Assembly: GCF_020405205.1 (NCBI RefSeq)
Contig: NZ_CP084469.1
Span: 3,348,001 to 3,412,000 of the forward strand
Length of the DNA: 64,000 nucleotides
Direction: 5' to 3'
Source of the DNA: Natrinema salinisoli
GTDB lineage: Archaea; Halobacteriota; Halobacteria; Halobacteriales; Natrialbaceae
Shown: positions 8,831-17,448 of the stretch, piece after piece
How the letters are laid out: the number at the start of each line of letters is the position of its first letter
Numbering within the stretch: position 1 is the first letter of the stretch
Translations under genes and position numbers: made by a program
The notes under the pieces: model-generated
Seen by the model: the letters and a program-made list of their open reading frames with translations, nothing else
Databases searched by the model: none
What the model was told of the DNA's origin: nothing

Positions 8831-8970
8831 TGTGCGTGCCTCGAGTCACGGAGTCCAAGCGCTGTCCCGACTGTGGTGCAGTGCTTCCACTCCGCGATCC
8901 GATCGTCGGCTGGTGGCTCTGTGACGACTGCGAATGCGCGGTCGACGAGAACGGCGAACGGGTCACGTAA
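8830..8970 (+). CDS. Small zinc-finger protein, second of a pair
   Basis: A 46-residue protein with two clean zinc knuckles: CPDCGAVLP (about residues 12-20) and CDDCECAVD (about 31-39), a complete C2-C2 zinc-ribbon. W28 and W29 in the linker are usual in this type of domain. The start overlaps the stop of the upstream gene by one base, and the frame is open and codon-biased throughout, which argues that it is real despite its size. It is likely a nucleic-acid or protein adaptor; the two products may work together. It ends 33 nt before repeat copy A. Confidence 0.6.
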   Translation: MCVPRVTESKRCPDCGAVLPLRDPIVGWWLCDDCECAVDENGERVT

Positions 8971-9003
8971 CCGGTCGATAGTCGCTGCATTGTGTCGCTA
9001 GCG

Positions 9004-9147
9004 GCGGTGGCGCGCGCTGTCGGCTGGCTGAACGACAGTGAGGCCAGCCGACGATATTGCGCGAGGGATGAGCGAGGGAGCGGAGCGACCGAGCGAATCG
9101 GCTGGGGAGGGTGCGGCCATTCCCTGCTGCCAGCATGAGCAGGGCAC
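9004..9147 (+). repeat. Dispersed hairpin element, copy A
   Basis: A 144-bp intergenic element. It opens with GCGGTGGCGCGCGCTGT, continues with a perfect 10-bp hairpin (9019-9028 with 9043-9052), then the block GCGCGAGGGATGAGCGAG (9059-9076), then GCGAATCGGCTGGGGAGG, and ends with CTGCTGCCAGCATGAGCAG, which is itself a short inverted repeat. The same order is found at 35685-35802, 60092-60226 and 60281-60420. Possible roles are a REP-like element, a MITE or an RNA; see findings. Confidence 0.75.
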
Positions 9148-9197
9148 TTGTCTCCGTTGGGATCCCACCCTCGCTCACTTCTATTCGTGTGGACTGC

Positions 9198-9440
9198 TCA
9201 GTCTGTGGGCATCGCACCTATCATAATGAACAGTCCAATCGGAATCAAAATCGCTAGAAATGCCCACCGATGCTCGTTCGTCCATTTCCGCACCCCTGTG
9301 GAAGTAAGCCGCAAGACCGCTATCGTACTGAGTAATAGAAGCCCGATTGCACTTATCGGATTACCAGCGATCCCCATCCAGAGGGCAACTGGGAGGAGGA
9401 GAACTGCAGTAACGATATCTGCCGATCTCTCACCAGTCAT
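9198..9440 (-). CDS. Small hydrophobic membrane protein, atypical base composition
   Basis: An 80-residue protein (start MTGERSADIV; an in-frame ATG at 9467 would add nine residues) with two to three membrane spans: IVTAVLLLPVALWMGIAG, AIGLLLLSTIAVLRL and WAFLAILIPIGLFIMIGA. Codon use is clearly less GC-rich than that of neighbours, with A/T at many third positions. It lies between repeat copy A and the duplicated thiolase end, so it may have arrived by transfer. Not recognised; it could be an orphan or part of an integrated element. Confidence 0.45.
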   Translation of the reverse strand: MTGERSADIVTAVLLLPVALWMGIAGNPISAIGLLLLSTIAVLRLTSTGVRKWTNEHRWAFLAILIPIGLFIMIGAMPTD

Positions 9441-9533
9441 ACTTTCGGCTATCGAATTACAGATCAAATGCGTTCCGAAATAAAAGCGAGAAATCGTTCA
9501 CTACAGGTGGCCAGAAGGCCCAGATCAACCGTC

Positions 9534-9568
9534 TCAGTTAACGTCGAACTCGATCGCCGCACCCTGAC
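9534..9568 (-). repeat. Direct repeat: extra copy of the thiolase 3' end
   Basis: These 35 bp are identical to 9800-9834, which hold the last ten codons and the TGA of the thiolase gene. The identity stops sharply on both sides. It reads as a leftover of a recombination or duplication that involved the gene end. Confidence 0.75.
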
Positions 9569-9799
9569 GCGACCACCTTTTGTCTCGGTCGTCGACCGCG
9601 GTTCTTGCTCACTTCGTTCGCTCCGAACCGCACTCTCCTCCCTCGCAAAATCTGTCTGGCGAGAGCAAAGCTCTCGCTGACCTTCGCTCACTTCGTTCGC
9701 GAAGAGACCAAAAAGCTCAGACCAACCGTCTGCTCGCGGGTCATTACATTCCCCGCTCGCGATCCCGCGGTTCTCGGCCGTTGGCCTCCGAACCGCGCT
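9569..9799. other. Non-coding spacer between the two copies of the thiolase 3' end
   Basis: No gene is seen. It holds several short palindromes of the kind CTCACTTCGTTCGC and one perfect hairpin, GCGAGAGC at 9659-9666 with GCTCTCGC at 9670-9677, which could slow or end transcription from either side. Such low-complexity palindromes are frequent in spacers of this group. Confidence 0.4.
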
Positions 9800-10936
9800 T
9801 CAGTTAACGTCGAACTCGATCGCCGCACCCTGACCGAAGCCGACGCACAGCGTCGCCAGGCCGAGGCCGCCGCCGCGCTTTTGCAGCTCGTTGATCAGCG
9901 TCACCGGGAGGCGAGCGCCCGAGGCACCCAGCGGGTGACCCAGCGCGATCGCGCCGCCGTTGACGTTGAAGATCTCGGGGTCGATACCGAGTTCGTCCCG
10001 GGAGTAGATCGACTGGCTCGCGAAGGCCTCGTTGAGCTCCACCAGATCGTAGTCGTCGATGTCGCGGCCGTTGCGCTCGAGCAGGCCCCGCGTCGCCGGG
10101 ACCGGGCCGATACCCATGACGGTGGGGTCGACGCCGGCGACGTTGTTCCGGCCGACTTCGGCCATGATCTCGAGGTCGTGTTCCTCGGCGAAGGCCTCGC
10201 TGGTGACCAGTAGGGCGGATGCGCCGTCGGAGATCTGGGAAGCGTTGCCGGGCGTGACGGTGCCGTCCTCCTTGAAGACGGTGGGGAGTTCGGCGAGCTT
10301 CTCCGGGGTCGTGCCGGGGCGGATGCCCTCGTCTTCCTCGACGGTGCCGTCCTCGGTCTCGATCGGGACGATCTCGTCGTCGAAGCGGCCCGACTCGGTC
10401 GCCTCGGTGGCGCGCTGCTGGCTACGGGCGGCGTACTCGTCCTGCTCCTCGCGGCTGACGCCGTACTCCTCGGCGACTTTCTCGGCGGTCATCCCCATCT
10501 GGAGGTCCCCGAGGTCGTACAGCTCGGAGATCTTCGGGTGGATGTGGCCGTAGCTCTCGCCCATCGCGACGCGGCTCATGCTCTCGACGCCGCCGGCGAT
10601 GACGGCGTCGCGGTTGCCGGCCGCGATGGCGTCGGAAGCGGAGATGACCGACTGCATCGAGGAGGCACACCAGCGGTTGATGGTCGTCGCCGGCACCGAC
10701 TCGCCGAGTTCCGAGAGCAGGGCGATGACGCGGGCGAGGTTGTTGTCCTGCTCCTCGCGCTGCTGGGCACAGCCCCACATCAGATCGTCGATCTCCTCAC
10801 CGGAGAGGCCGGTTTCGGCCAGAATCTCGTCGATCAGCGGGACCGAGAGATCTTCACTGCGAACGTCGGCGTATACGCCGTCTTCTTTCCCCTGCGGGGT
10901 CCGAACTGCCTTAACTACGACTGGCGTCTGTGACAT
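9800..10936 (-). CDS. Acetyl-CoA C-acyltransferase (thiolase)
   Basis: A 378-residue catalytic thiolase that cleaves 3-ketoacyl-CoA with CoA (last step of beta-oxidation) or condenses acetyl-CoA. The nucleophilic Cys is in NRWCASSMQSV (about residue 89), the GHPLGASGAR motif supplies the His (about 337), and the second Cys is in LCVGFGQGAA (about 368). Start and length are as usual for the family. A TATA-like TTTAA lies 25-30 nt upstream. The gene is not in an operon with other beta-oxidation genes; it resembles but is not identical to the thiolase at 48697. Its last 35 bp are duplicated downstream (see repeat). Confidence 0.92.
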   Translation of the reverse strand: MSQTPVVVKAVRTPQGKEDGVYADVRSEDLSVPLIDEILAETGLSGEEIDDLMWGCAQQREEQDNNLARVIALLSELGESVPATTINRWCASSMQSVISASDAIAAGNRDAVIAGGVESMSRVAMGESYGHIHPKISELYDLGDLQMGMTAEKVAEEYGVSREEQDEYAARSQQRATEATESGRFDDEIVPIETEDGTVEEDEGIRPGTTPEKLAELPTVFKEDGTVTPGNASQISDGASALLVTSEAFAEEHDLEIMAEVGRNNVAGVDPTVMGIGPVPATRGLLERNGRDIDDYDLVELNEAFASQSIYSRDELGIDPEIFNVNGGAIALGHPLGASGARLPVTLINELQKRGGGLGLATLCVGFGQGAAIEFDVN

Positions 10937-11108
10937 ATACTACCGAATGCCCCTCACGAACTTAAATCCGGTCGAACTCTCGAGGGCGGGAAAACCGTTT
11001 ACGCGACCCGGACGGCGCTGCTCGGCGTTCTTTCCGTGATCGCTGTGCCACCCCTCGCGTGATAGCTGGGTGAAAGTGACGTTTCACCTAGCGCTGACTC
11101 CTTACTGT

Positions 11109-11132
11109 ATGCCCCGGTTTGCAAGCGTATGA
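11109..11132 (+). CDS. Upstream mini-ORF (7 codons) overlapping the next start
   Basis: ATG CCC CGG TTT GCA AGC GTA TGA. The TGA overlaps the ATG of the beta-propeller gene as ATGA at 11129-11132. The TATA signal upstream is weak (GTTTCA near 11081-11086), so this is the least certain of the six similar cases. Confidence 0.25.
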   Translation: MPRFASV

Positions 11133-13093
11133 ACGGTCGAACGAGACTGATCGCGGTCGCCCTCGCGGCGTTGCTCGTGGGCTCGGTCGTCGGGGCCGGT
11201 TTCACGGGCGTGTTCGGCGAGCGGCGGCCCGCCGCTGCAGCCCTCGAGCAGGAGAACAGTTCGCTCGCCGGTGAGAACGATGCCGAATTGACGACGTTCG
11301 CGTCGGCGGACGAGTTCTCCGAGTACTTCGACGACCCATCGGGAGCCGGGTATCTGGCGGGCTCCCCGACGATCGCTCGGACGGGAGGCGACAACCTCTC
11401 GTTCGAGGAACAAGCGGACGCCGAGATGGCCGGGGACGACGGAGCCGCCGTCGAGGCGGATTCGGCGTCGGGATCGTCGTCCGGCGGGCCCGGTGGTGCC
11501 GAGCCGCGCCACTCCGAGACGAACGTTCAGGAGGCGGCCCTCGACGAACCCGATGTGCTGAAGACCGACGGCGAGTCGGTCTACTACGCCGATTACCGGT
11601 ACACGTCGCGGTGGGCCGAAACGTCGGTCGTCGACGTGAGCGACCCCGCCGAGCCCGAGTCCATCGGGTCGATTCCGCTCTCCGGCGAGTTGCTCCTCGC
11701 GGGCGACACGCTCGTCGTGCTCGGCGACGAGGAAGCCGCCGGGTACGACGTGAGCGACCCCGACGATCCCGAGGAGCAGTGGCGAAAGGACCTCGAGGCA
11801 CACATCGATACGGCCCGCCTGTACGACGGCGACCTCTACCTCGTCCTCGCCGACCGGCCGGACGACGATCCGTGTCCGATCGAGCCGTACGGCGACCGAA
11901 CCATCGAGTGTACCGACGTCGTTCGCCCGAGCGGGGACGCCGACGCGGACGCCGTCTACACTGCCGCCCGCGTCGACCCCGAGACGGGGAGTCTCGAGAG
12001 CGAGGCGAGCGTCGTCGGCTCGCAGTCGCTGTCCGCGACGTACGTCTCCGAGAACGGGATCTACCTCTCCTACACCCGATCGACCGACGAGTACGACCTG
12101 CAGCGGTCGTTCCTCGGGACCGAGAACGGCTCCGCGCTGCTCGACGCCCCGGCACGCGAGCGCGTCGCGGCCCTGGACGACCTCGAGATCTCCCGGCGCG
12201 CCAAGACCGTCGAACTGCGGGAGATCCTCGCGGACCGCTACGATCGGCTGGACGACGAGGAGCGTCGCGAGGTCCGTGAGTCGTTCCGGGACGGGCTGCG
12301 CGACTACGCCGCGGCACATCATCGCGACCTGACGACGACCGGGATCGTCAGGATCGACATCGACGGCGAGCTGACCGCCGAGGCCAGCGGTGAAGTCCCC
12401 GGAACGCCGCTCGACCAGTTCTCGATGGACGAACACGACGGCCACCTCCGGATCGCGACGACGATCCCCAGGACGCACGGCGTCGACTCCGAGAACGACG
12501 TCTACGTCCTCGATTCCGACCTCGAGACGGTCGGCTCCGTGACGGGACTGGGCGAGGGCCAGCGCATCTACTCGGTCCGCTTCGAAGGCGACGAGGGCCA
12601 CGTCGTCACCTACCGCCAGATCGACCCCTTCTACACGCTCGATCTCTCGGACCCGACGGACCCCGTCGTCGAGGGCGAACTCAAGCTGCCGGGCTTTTCG
12701 GAGTACATGCACCCCCTCGAGGACGACCTCGTGCTCGGGGTGGGACAGGAAGAGCGGCAGCCGAAAGTCACCCTCTTCGACGTGAGCGATCGCGAGGACC
12801 CGGTCGAACTCGACTCGGAGATCCTCACCGACGAGCGCTACAGCGACGTCAGTCGAACCCACACGGCCTTCCTGCAGGACGAGGCCCACGGCGTGTTCTT
12901 CGTCCCCGGCAGCGAGCACAGCTACGTGTTCGACTACCGGGACGGCGAACTCGAGGAAGTCGCCCGCGTCGACCTCGGCGGTCCCGGAACCCGTGCGATG
13001 TACGTCGACGACTACCTCTACGTCTTCGGGCAGGACGAGGCGATCGTCCTCGACGAGACGACCTGGGAGGAAACGACCCGAATCGAGCTGTAA
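11129..13093 (+). CDS. Secreted beta-propeller domain protein (C-terminal beta-propeller family)
   Basis: A 654-residue protein with an N-terminal export signal (basic MNGRTR, then hydrophobic LIAVALAALLVGSVVGAGFT, about residues 7-26), an acidic, glycine/serine-rich spacer to about residue 130, and then repeated beta-blade segments. Recurrent VDVSDPxxP motifs (VVDVSDPAEPE, YDVSDPDDPE, LSDPTDPVVE, FDVSDREDPVE) mark the blades; the family is known as 'beta-propeller domain containing, C-terminal' in archaea and bacteria. The motif NVQEAALDEPDVLKTDG is its usual entry to the propeller. It is probably anchored or released outside the cell. The function is unknown. It is preceded by the mini-ORF at 11109. 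Confidence 0.8.
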   Translation: MNGRTRLIAVALAALLVGSVVGAGFTGVFGERRPAAAALEQENSSLAGENDAELTTFASADEFSEYFDDPSGAGYLAGSPTIARTGGDNLSFEEQADAEMAGDDGAAVEADSASGSSSGGPGGAEPRHSETNVQEAALDEPDVLKTDGESVYYADYRYTSRWAETSVVDVSDPAEPESIGSIPLSGELLLAGDTLVVLGDEEAAGYDVSDPDDPEEQWRKDLEAHIDTARLYDGDLYLVLADRPDDDPCPIEPYGDRTIECTDVVRPSGDADADAVYTAARVDPETGSLESEASVVGSQSLSATYVSENGIYLSYTRSTDEYDLQRSFLGTENGSALLDAPARERVAALDDLEISRRAKTVELREILADRYDRLDDEERREVRESFRDGLRDYAAAHHRDLTTTGIVRIDIDGELTAEASGEVPGTPLDQFSMDEHDGHLRIATTIPRTHGVDSENDVYVLDSDLETVGSVTGLGEGQRIYSVRFEGDEGHVVTYRQIDPFYTLDLSDPTDPVVEGELKLPGFSEYMHPLEDDLVLGVGQEERQPKVTLFDVSDREDPVELDSEILTDERYSDVSRTHTAFLQDEAHGVFFVPGSEHSYVFDYRDGELEEVARVDLGGPGTRAMYVDDYLYVFGQDEAIVLDETTWEETTRIEL

Positions 13094-13180
13094 CGTGGCG
13101 GAGCGATTTTCCGGCGCTGTCGTCGCACTCCCCCGGGAGGGAGGGGAACTCTTTTGCCCGCCGTTTGGTAATGCCACGCC

Positions 13181-13975
13181 ATGGACGGCAACGAGACGGT
13201 CGAGCGTTCCGACGCCGGTTCCCCGGAACGGACCGACCAGTCGGCGGAGACGGACGACGGCTCGAGCGGCGAAGATGGCGGCGGCGGAGACGTCGCGACG
13301 GACGCGGGACCCGCGACGAACGGTGACAAGCCATCGACGGATAGCGACGAGGGAGTCTCCTCGAGCGATGACGAACAGGCGGCGGACACGGGCGAGGACG
13401 AGCGGGCGGCAAATACGGGCGACGATACACCGACGCCGGGCGTGCCGGACCCCGAGCCACAGGACAACGACGTCCCCGAAGACGTCCAGAAGTACGCCCG
13501 ATTCACGAAGATGGACGGTGCGCAGTACGACCGGGTCAACGAGTTCCTGCGGGACCGCACCTACATCACCGCCCGCGAGTGGGCGATCGCACGCCTCTGC
13601 TCGGACTTCCGGACCGAAACCGGCGTGGAGATGACGAAGATCGGGGAGAACCTGCCCGAACTGGTCCCCTTCATGACCGACACCTACACGCCGCAGGCGG
13701 TCAATCAGGCCCGCTCCTCCTTCGAAGACAAGGTCCGCACGGCCGGCGCGACCTTCCTCTACGGCGCGATGTGCGACTTCTTCACCGCCGAGGAGCTCGA
13801 CGACGTGATGTACGAGGCCACCGAGGTCGCCAAGTTCCTGCTCGAGGTCGAGGGCGTCGACCTCTCCGTCGAGGACGAACTCGAGGCCGAGGAGCGCATC
13901 TCCAGTGTCATGCGGGAGGTGCGGGAAGCCAGCGAGGAGCTCCGGGCGGAGGACATCGCTGAATCCGAGGAGTAG
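13181..13975 (+). CDS. DUF5806-like protein of unknown function
   Basis: A 264-residue protein. The first ~100 residues are disordered and extremely acidic (D, E, S, T, G). The conserved part starts at about 105 with KYARFTKMDGAQYDRVN and contains RTYITAREWAIARLCSDFR, IGENLPELVPFMTDTYTPQ and a helical region rich in charged residues up to the end. The family, as far as I know, is restricted to haloarchaea (DUF5806). The EWAIARLCSDFRT and YTPQAVNQAR elements look like a helical DNA- or RNA-binding unit, but this is not established. It stands alone after the beta-propeller gene. Confidence 0.6.
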   Translation: MDGNETVERSDAGSPERTDQSAETDDGSSGEDGGGGDVATDAGPATNGDKPSTDSDEGVSSSDDEQAADTGEDERAANTGDDTPTPGVPDPEPQDNDVPEDVQKYARFTKMDGAQYDRVNEFLRDRTYITAREWAIARLCSDFRTETGVEMTKIGENLPELVPFMTDTYTPQAVNQARSSFEDKVRTAGATFLYGAMCDFFTAEELDDVMYEATEVAKFLLEVEGVDLSVEDELEAEERISSVMREVREASEELRAEDIAESEE

Positions 13976-14045
13976 ACTCCGGTCCCGTCCCACGGGGCGT
14001 GACAGCGAACTATATTATGCCTGAAGCGACTCCCTCGACATATCG

Positions 14046-14477
14046 ATGACCGACTCCCGCGATGCCACGTCGAACTCGAGCGATGACGGACAGCTCTCAC
14101 CCGACCTGATCGCTGCGGTCGCCGGGGTGGTCGACGTGCCGGTGTTCGCGTATCTCGGGCTCCTGTTGTTCGACGACCTCGCGTTCGGGGCCGTCGTCGG
14201 AGTGCTGGTCGGCCTCGGCACCTACCTGTTCCTTCCCGCTGCGATCGCGGACGACGAGGACCGCGGACCCGACGAGACGCCCCCGGTGGACGCGACACAT
14301 CCGCTTCGCGGCTTCCACCGAACGGCGGCCGGACTCGCGCTTCCGCCGACCGGAATCCTCCTGTTCGCCTGGCGGCTCGTCTCCGACGCGCTCCTCGTCG
14401 GCGTCCTCGCCACGCTCGTCGTCGTGGCGGTAATCTACGTCTCCCTCGCGGTCTTGCTTCCACCCCGGCTCGCGTGA
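14046..14477 (+). CDS. Haloarchaeal four-helix membrane protein, unknown function
   Basis: A 143-residue protein with four predicted membrane helices (LIAAVAGVVDVPVFAYLGLLLF and AFGAVVGVLVGLGTYLFLPAAI in the first half; TAAGLALPPTGILLFAWRLV and LLVGVLATLVVVAVIYVSLAVL in the second; all given in part) separated by an acidic loop with PDETPPVDATHP. No catalytic motif is recognised. An AT-rich stretch CTATATTATG about 30 nt before the ATG is a good leaderless promoter. Confidence 0.55.
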   Translation: MTDSRDATSNSSDDGQLSPDLIAAVAGVVDVPVFAYLGLLLFDDLAFGAVVGVLVGLGTYLFLPAAIADDEDRGPDETPPVDATHPLRGFHRTAAGLALPPTGILLFAWRLVSDALLVGVLATLVVVAVIYVSLAVLLPPRLA

Positions 14478-14596
14478 GGTCACCGACTGGCAATTCGGGA
14501 CGACCCGTCACCGTTCGATCGACGGGGTAGCCGGCGGTCCGCGGGTTGCGACTGCCAGTCCGCTCCTTTTCCCCGCTCGAGGGATAGTGCGCCCGC

Positions 14597-16069
14597 ATGA
14601 GTGACCTTCCTCTGGAACCCGACGGCGGCTGGGAGTCGCTGTATCTCGCGGGCGACTGGACCGATACCGGTGAACGAGACGCGATCACCGACGAGAATCC
14701 CTTTACGCGCGAGGAGATCGCGACCGTCCCCGCGGGCACCGAAGACGACGTCGACCGGGCCTACGAGGCCGCCGCCGAGGCACAGGACGCCTGGAGTCAG
14801 CAGCCGCCACAGGCTCGAGCCGGCGTACTCAACGCCGCCATCGAGTTCGTCGGCGACCACCGCGAGGAGATCGCCGAACTGCTGGCCCGCGAATCCGGCA
14901 GCACGCAGGTCAAGTGCGAGGCCGAATTGCAGACCGCACGGGGGATGATGCAGCAGGCCGCCAGCTACCCCTTCCGGATGGACGGCCAGCACATGGACTC
15001 GATCACCCCGGGGAAGGAGAACATCGCCGAGCGCGTGCCGGTCGGCGTCGTCGGGGTGATCTCCCCGTGGAACTTCCCGCTGCACCTCTCGATGCGGGCG
15101 GTCGCACCGGCGATCGCGGCCGGAAACGCGGTCGTCCTCAAACCGGCCTCGAACACGCCGATCACGGGCGGGCTCTTGCTCGCACGGATCTTCGAGGAAG
15201 CCGGCGTTCCCGAGGGCGTCCTCAGCGTCGTTCCCGGGCGCGGTTCCGAGATCGGCGACGCGGTCGCTGGCCACGAGATTCCCCGAGTCCTCGCCTTTAC
15301 CGGCTCGACCGAGATCGGCCAGCGCGTGGCCGAGAAAGCGGCCGGCAACTGTGCGCTCCCCGCGCTCGAGCTCGGTGGGAACAACGTCCACGTGGTCACG
15401 GACGGAGCCGACCTCGAGCGGGCCGTCGACGGCGGCGTCTTCGGCTCGTTCCTCCATCAGGGCCAGATCTGTATCTCGACGAACCGCCATCTCGTCCACG
15501 AGTCGATCTACGACGACTACGTGGACGCGCTCGCCGACCGGGCCGCCTCGCTGCCGACCGGCGATCCGACGGACGGCGATACGGTCATCGGCCCCATCAT
15601 CGACGAGAGCCAGCGCGATCAGATCCTCGACTACGTCGAGCAGTCCGTCGACGAGGGAGCGACCCTCGAGACCGGCGGCGACGCGGACGGGCTGGTCGTC
15701 GAACCGACCGTGCTCTCGGACGCCGACAACGACATGGCCGCGGCGTGCAACGAACACTTCGGCCCCGTCGCGCCGGTTATCCCGTACTCGAGCGACGAGG
15801 AGGCGATCGAGCTGGCGAACGATACGATCCACGGGCTGTCGGGCTCGGTTCACAGCGAAGACGTGGAGCAGGCCCGCCGGATCGCGGACGGGATCGAGAC
15901 GGGGATGATCCACATCAACGACCAGCCGATCAACGACGAGCCCCACGTCCCCTTCGGCGGGATGAAGCAGTCCGGGATGGGCCGGTACAACGGCGAGCAG
16001 ATCCTGGACGAGCTGACGACGACCAAGTGGATCTCGGTGCAACACGAGCCGCGAGAGTATCCGTTCTGA
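14597..16069 (+). CDS. Aldehyde dehydrogenase, NAD(P)-dependent
   Basis: A 490-residue member of the ALDH superfamily that oxidises aldehydes to acids. Residues seen: the catalytic base in ALELGGNNVHVV (Glu at about 256), the nucleophilic Cys in HQGQICISTNR (about 290), the oxyanion Asn in VISPWNFPLHL (about 157), the nucleotide-binding KPASNTPITG and FTGSTEIG. The C-terminal MKQSGMGRYNGEQ is usual for salicylaldehyde/benzaldehyde-type and related ALDHs, but substrate cannot be fixed. It is a single gene followed directly by a MITE-like palindrome at 16076. Confidence 0.92.
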   Translation: MSDLPLEPDGGWESLYLAGDWTDTGERDAITDENPFTREEIATVPAGTEDDVDRAYEAAAEAQDAWSQQPPQARAGVLNAAIEFVGDHREEIAELLARESGSTQVKCEAELQTARGMMQQAASYPFRMDGQHMDSITPGKENIAERVPVGVVGVISPWNFPLHLSMRAVAPAIAAGNAVVLKPASNTPITGGLLLARIFEEAGVPEGVLSVVPGRGSEIGDAVAGHEIPRVLAFTGSTEIGQRVAEKAAGNCALPALELGGNNVHVVTDGADLERAVDGGVFGSFLHQGQICISTNRHLVHESIYDDYVDALADRAASLPTGDPTDGDTVIGPIIDESQRDQILDYVEQSVDEGATLETGGDADGLVVEPTVLSDADNDMAAACNEHFGPVAPVIPYSSDEEAIELANDTIHGLSGSVHSEDVEQARRIADGIETGMIHINDQPINDEPHVPFGGMKQSGMGRYNGEQILDELTTTKWISVQHEPREYPF

Positions 16070-16075
16070 GGCGAT

Positions 16076-16156
16076 ATAGTAGCCGCTGAAACGATTTAAC
16101 ACTACTCGCAACGCAGTCGTGCGAGTAGGTTTGCATCGACTTTCAGTGGCTACTAT
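16076..16156. mobile_element. MITE-like palindromic element, 81 bp
   Basis: Terminal inverted repeats ATAGTAGCCGCTGAAA (16076-16091) and its complement at 16141-16156 match at 15 of 16 positions. An inner perfect 9-bp hairpin, CTACTCGCA (16102-16110) with TGCGAGTAG (16120-16128), is nested in the centre. No coding sequence and no clear target-site duplication is seen. It looks like a non-autonomous transposon end pair. A diverged relative of the terminal sequence may be at 17634-17656. Confidence 0.6.
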
Positions 16157-16265
16157 CGGGGATTCGCTGCGGCGATGACTCCTCCTCGCAGGCCGGAGTG
16201 CGAACGCCGCTACGCGTGCGATTTCGTTTCGGAATGCTTGAGGTTCGCTGTCGGAAACAACGACT

Positions 16266-17423
16266 ATGTCTCGTTCCCGACTCTTCGGGTCCCTCTGCGG
16301 ACTCGTCTTCTTGATCAATCTCGCCAGAATCGTTTTCGCGCCGCTGTTAGACGTCTTTATCGCCGAGTTCGCGATCGGCGAGGCGACCGCCGGGCTCATC
16401 GTGACGCTCGTGTGGGTCGGCAGCGCGTCCCTGCGGATGCCGACCGGGTGGCTCCTCACGAAGGTCCCGAGACACCACGTCGTGATCGCGTCCGGCGTCG
16501 TTCTCGCGGTTTCCTCCGGACTCGCCGCGACCGCGACGACGGTCCGATACCTCATGATCGGGGCCTTTCTCATGGGCATCGCCTCCGGCATCTACTTCGT
16601 CTCCGCGAACCCGCTCGTGAGCGAACTGTTCCCGTCGCGCGTCGGGCGCGTCATGGGGATCCACGGGGCGGCCAGCCAGATCGCCGCGGTGATCGCCGCG
16701 CCGTTCGTCGCGCTCACGCTGATCGTCGACTGGCGACTCTCGTTGTGGGCTATCGCGATCGGTGCGGCGGCGGTAACCGGCTACACGTGGTTTGCCGCAC
16801 GAAACACCGAGATGCCGGCGGCGGGGCGGGCCGACCGCAACTTCCTCCGGAGTGCGCTCTCGGAGTGGCGGATCATCGCCACGGCGCTCGCCATCGTCGG
16901 CGCGGCGGTGTTCGTCTGGCAGGGCGTCTTCAACTTCTACGAGCTGTACATGCAGTCGAAGGGGCTCTCCGACGGAGAAGCGGGCGCGATGCTCACGGTC
17001 GTCTTCGCGGCGGGCGTGCCCGCGTTCTTCGTCGGCGGTGATTTGGCCGACAGACTGCCCAAGGTTCCGTACTTGCTCGGTATCGTCGGCGCGTTCTGTG
17101 CGTGCCTGCTCGCACTGACGCTCGTCGAGGGGCTGCTCGCGATCGGCGTCATCACCGTGCTCCTCGGCTTCGTCATGCACATGCTGTTCCCGGCGACGGA
17201 CACCTACCTCCTCGACACGCTCCCGGATTCGACGCGCGGCAGCGCCTACGCCGCGTTCAGCTCCGCCTGGATGCTGACCCAGGCGCTCGGTTCGTCCGCT
17301 CTCGGACTGTTCATCGAACGCGGGTACACCTACGACACGGTGTTCGCCAGCGCCGCCCTCGCCCTCGCCGGTACGATCGCCGTTTTCGCCGTTCTCGAGT
17401 GGCGGGGATGGCTCCCGAGTTGA
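16266..17423 (+). CDS. MFS transporter
   Basis: A 385-residue, 12-helix protein of the major facilitator superfamily. It starts directly with a membrane helix (SLCGLVFLINLARIVFAPLL in part). The usual loop-2/3 motif A is represented by RMPTGWLLTKVPRHHVVI (about residues 58-75), and a matching motif in the second half by GGDLADRLPKVPYLLGI. The substrate is unknown. It is not closely similar to the MFS carrier at 38450. Possible export of a small organic compound or uptake of a nutrient; no neighbour gives a clue. Confidence 0.85.
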   Translation: MSRSRLFGSLCGLVFLINLARIVFAPLLDVFIAEFAIGEATAGLIVTLVWVGSASLRMPTGWLLTKVPRHHVVIASGVVLAVSSGLAATATTVRYLMIGAFLMGIASGIYFVSANPLVSELFPSRVGRVMGIHGAASQIAAVIAAPFVALTLIVDWRLSLWAIAIGAAAVTGYTWFAARNTEMPAAGRADRNFLRSALSEWRIIATALAIVGAAVFVWQGVFNFYELYMQSKGLSDGEAGAMLTVVFAAGVPAFFVGGDLADRLPKVPYLLGIVGAFCACLLALTLVEGLLAIGVITVLLGFVMHMLFPATDTYLLDTLPDSTRGSAYAAFSSAWMLTQALGSSALGLFIERGYTYDTVFASAALALAGTIAVFAVLEWRGWLPS

Positions 17424-17448
17424 ACCGTCCCGAAGCAATCGTCCGCAT

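Noticed and set aside
9038-9226. Short open frame inside repeat copy A
   Set aside because: The frame is not kept in copies B, C and D and the element is better explained by its conserved hairpin and flanks.
9800-10936. Possible pseudogene because of the duplicated 3' end
   Set aside because: The gene is full-length with all catalytic residues; only its last 35 bp are duplicated downstream.
11102-13993. Very long open frame (963 codons) on the minus strand
   Set aside because: It is antisense to the beta-propeller and DUF5806-like genes, both with clear family features; long antisense frames are normal in GC-rich DNA with strong codon bias. The same holds for those at 35693-38299 and 14480-16591.
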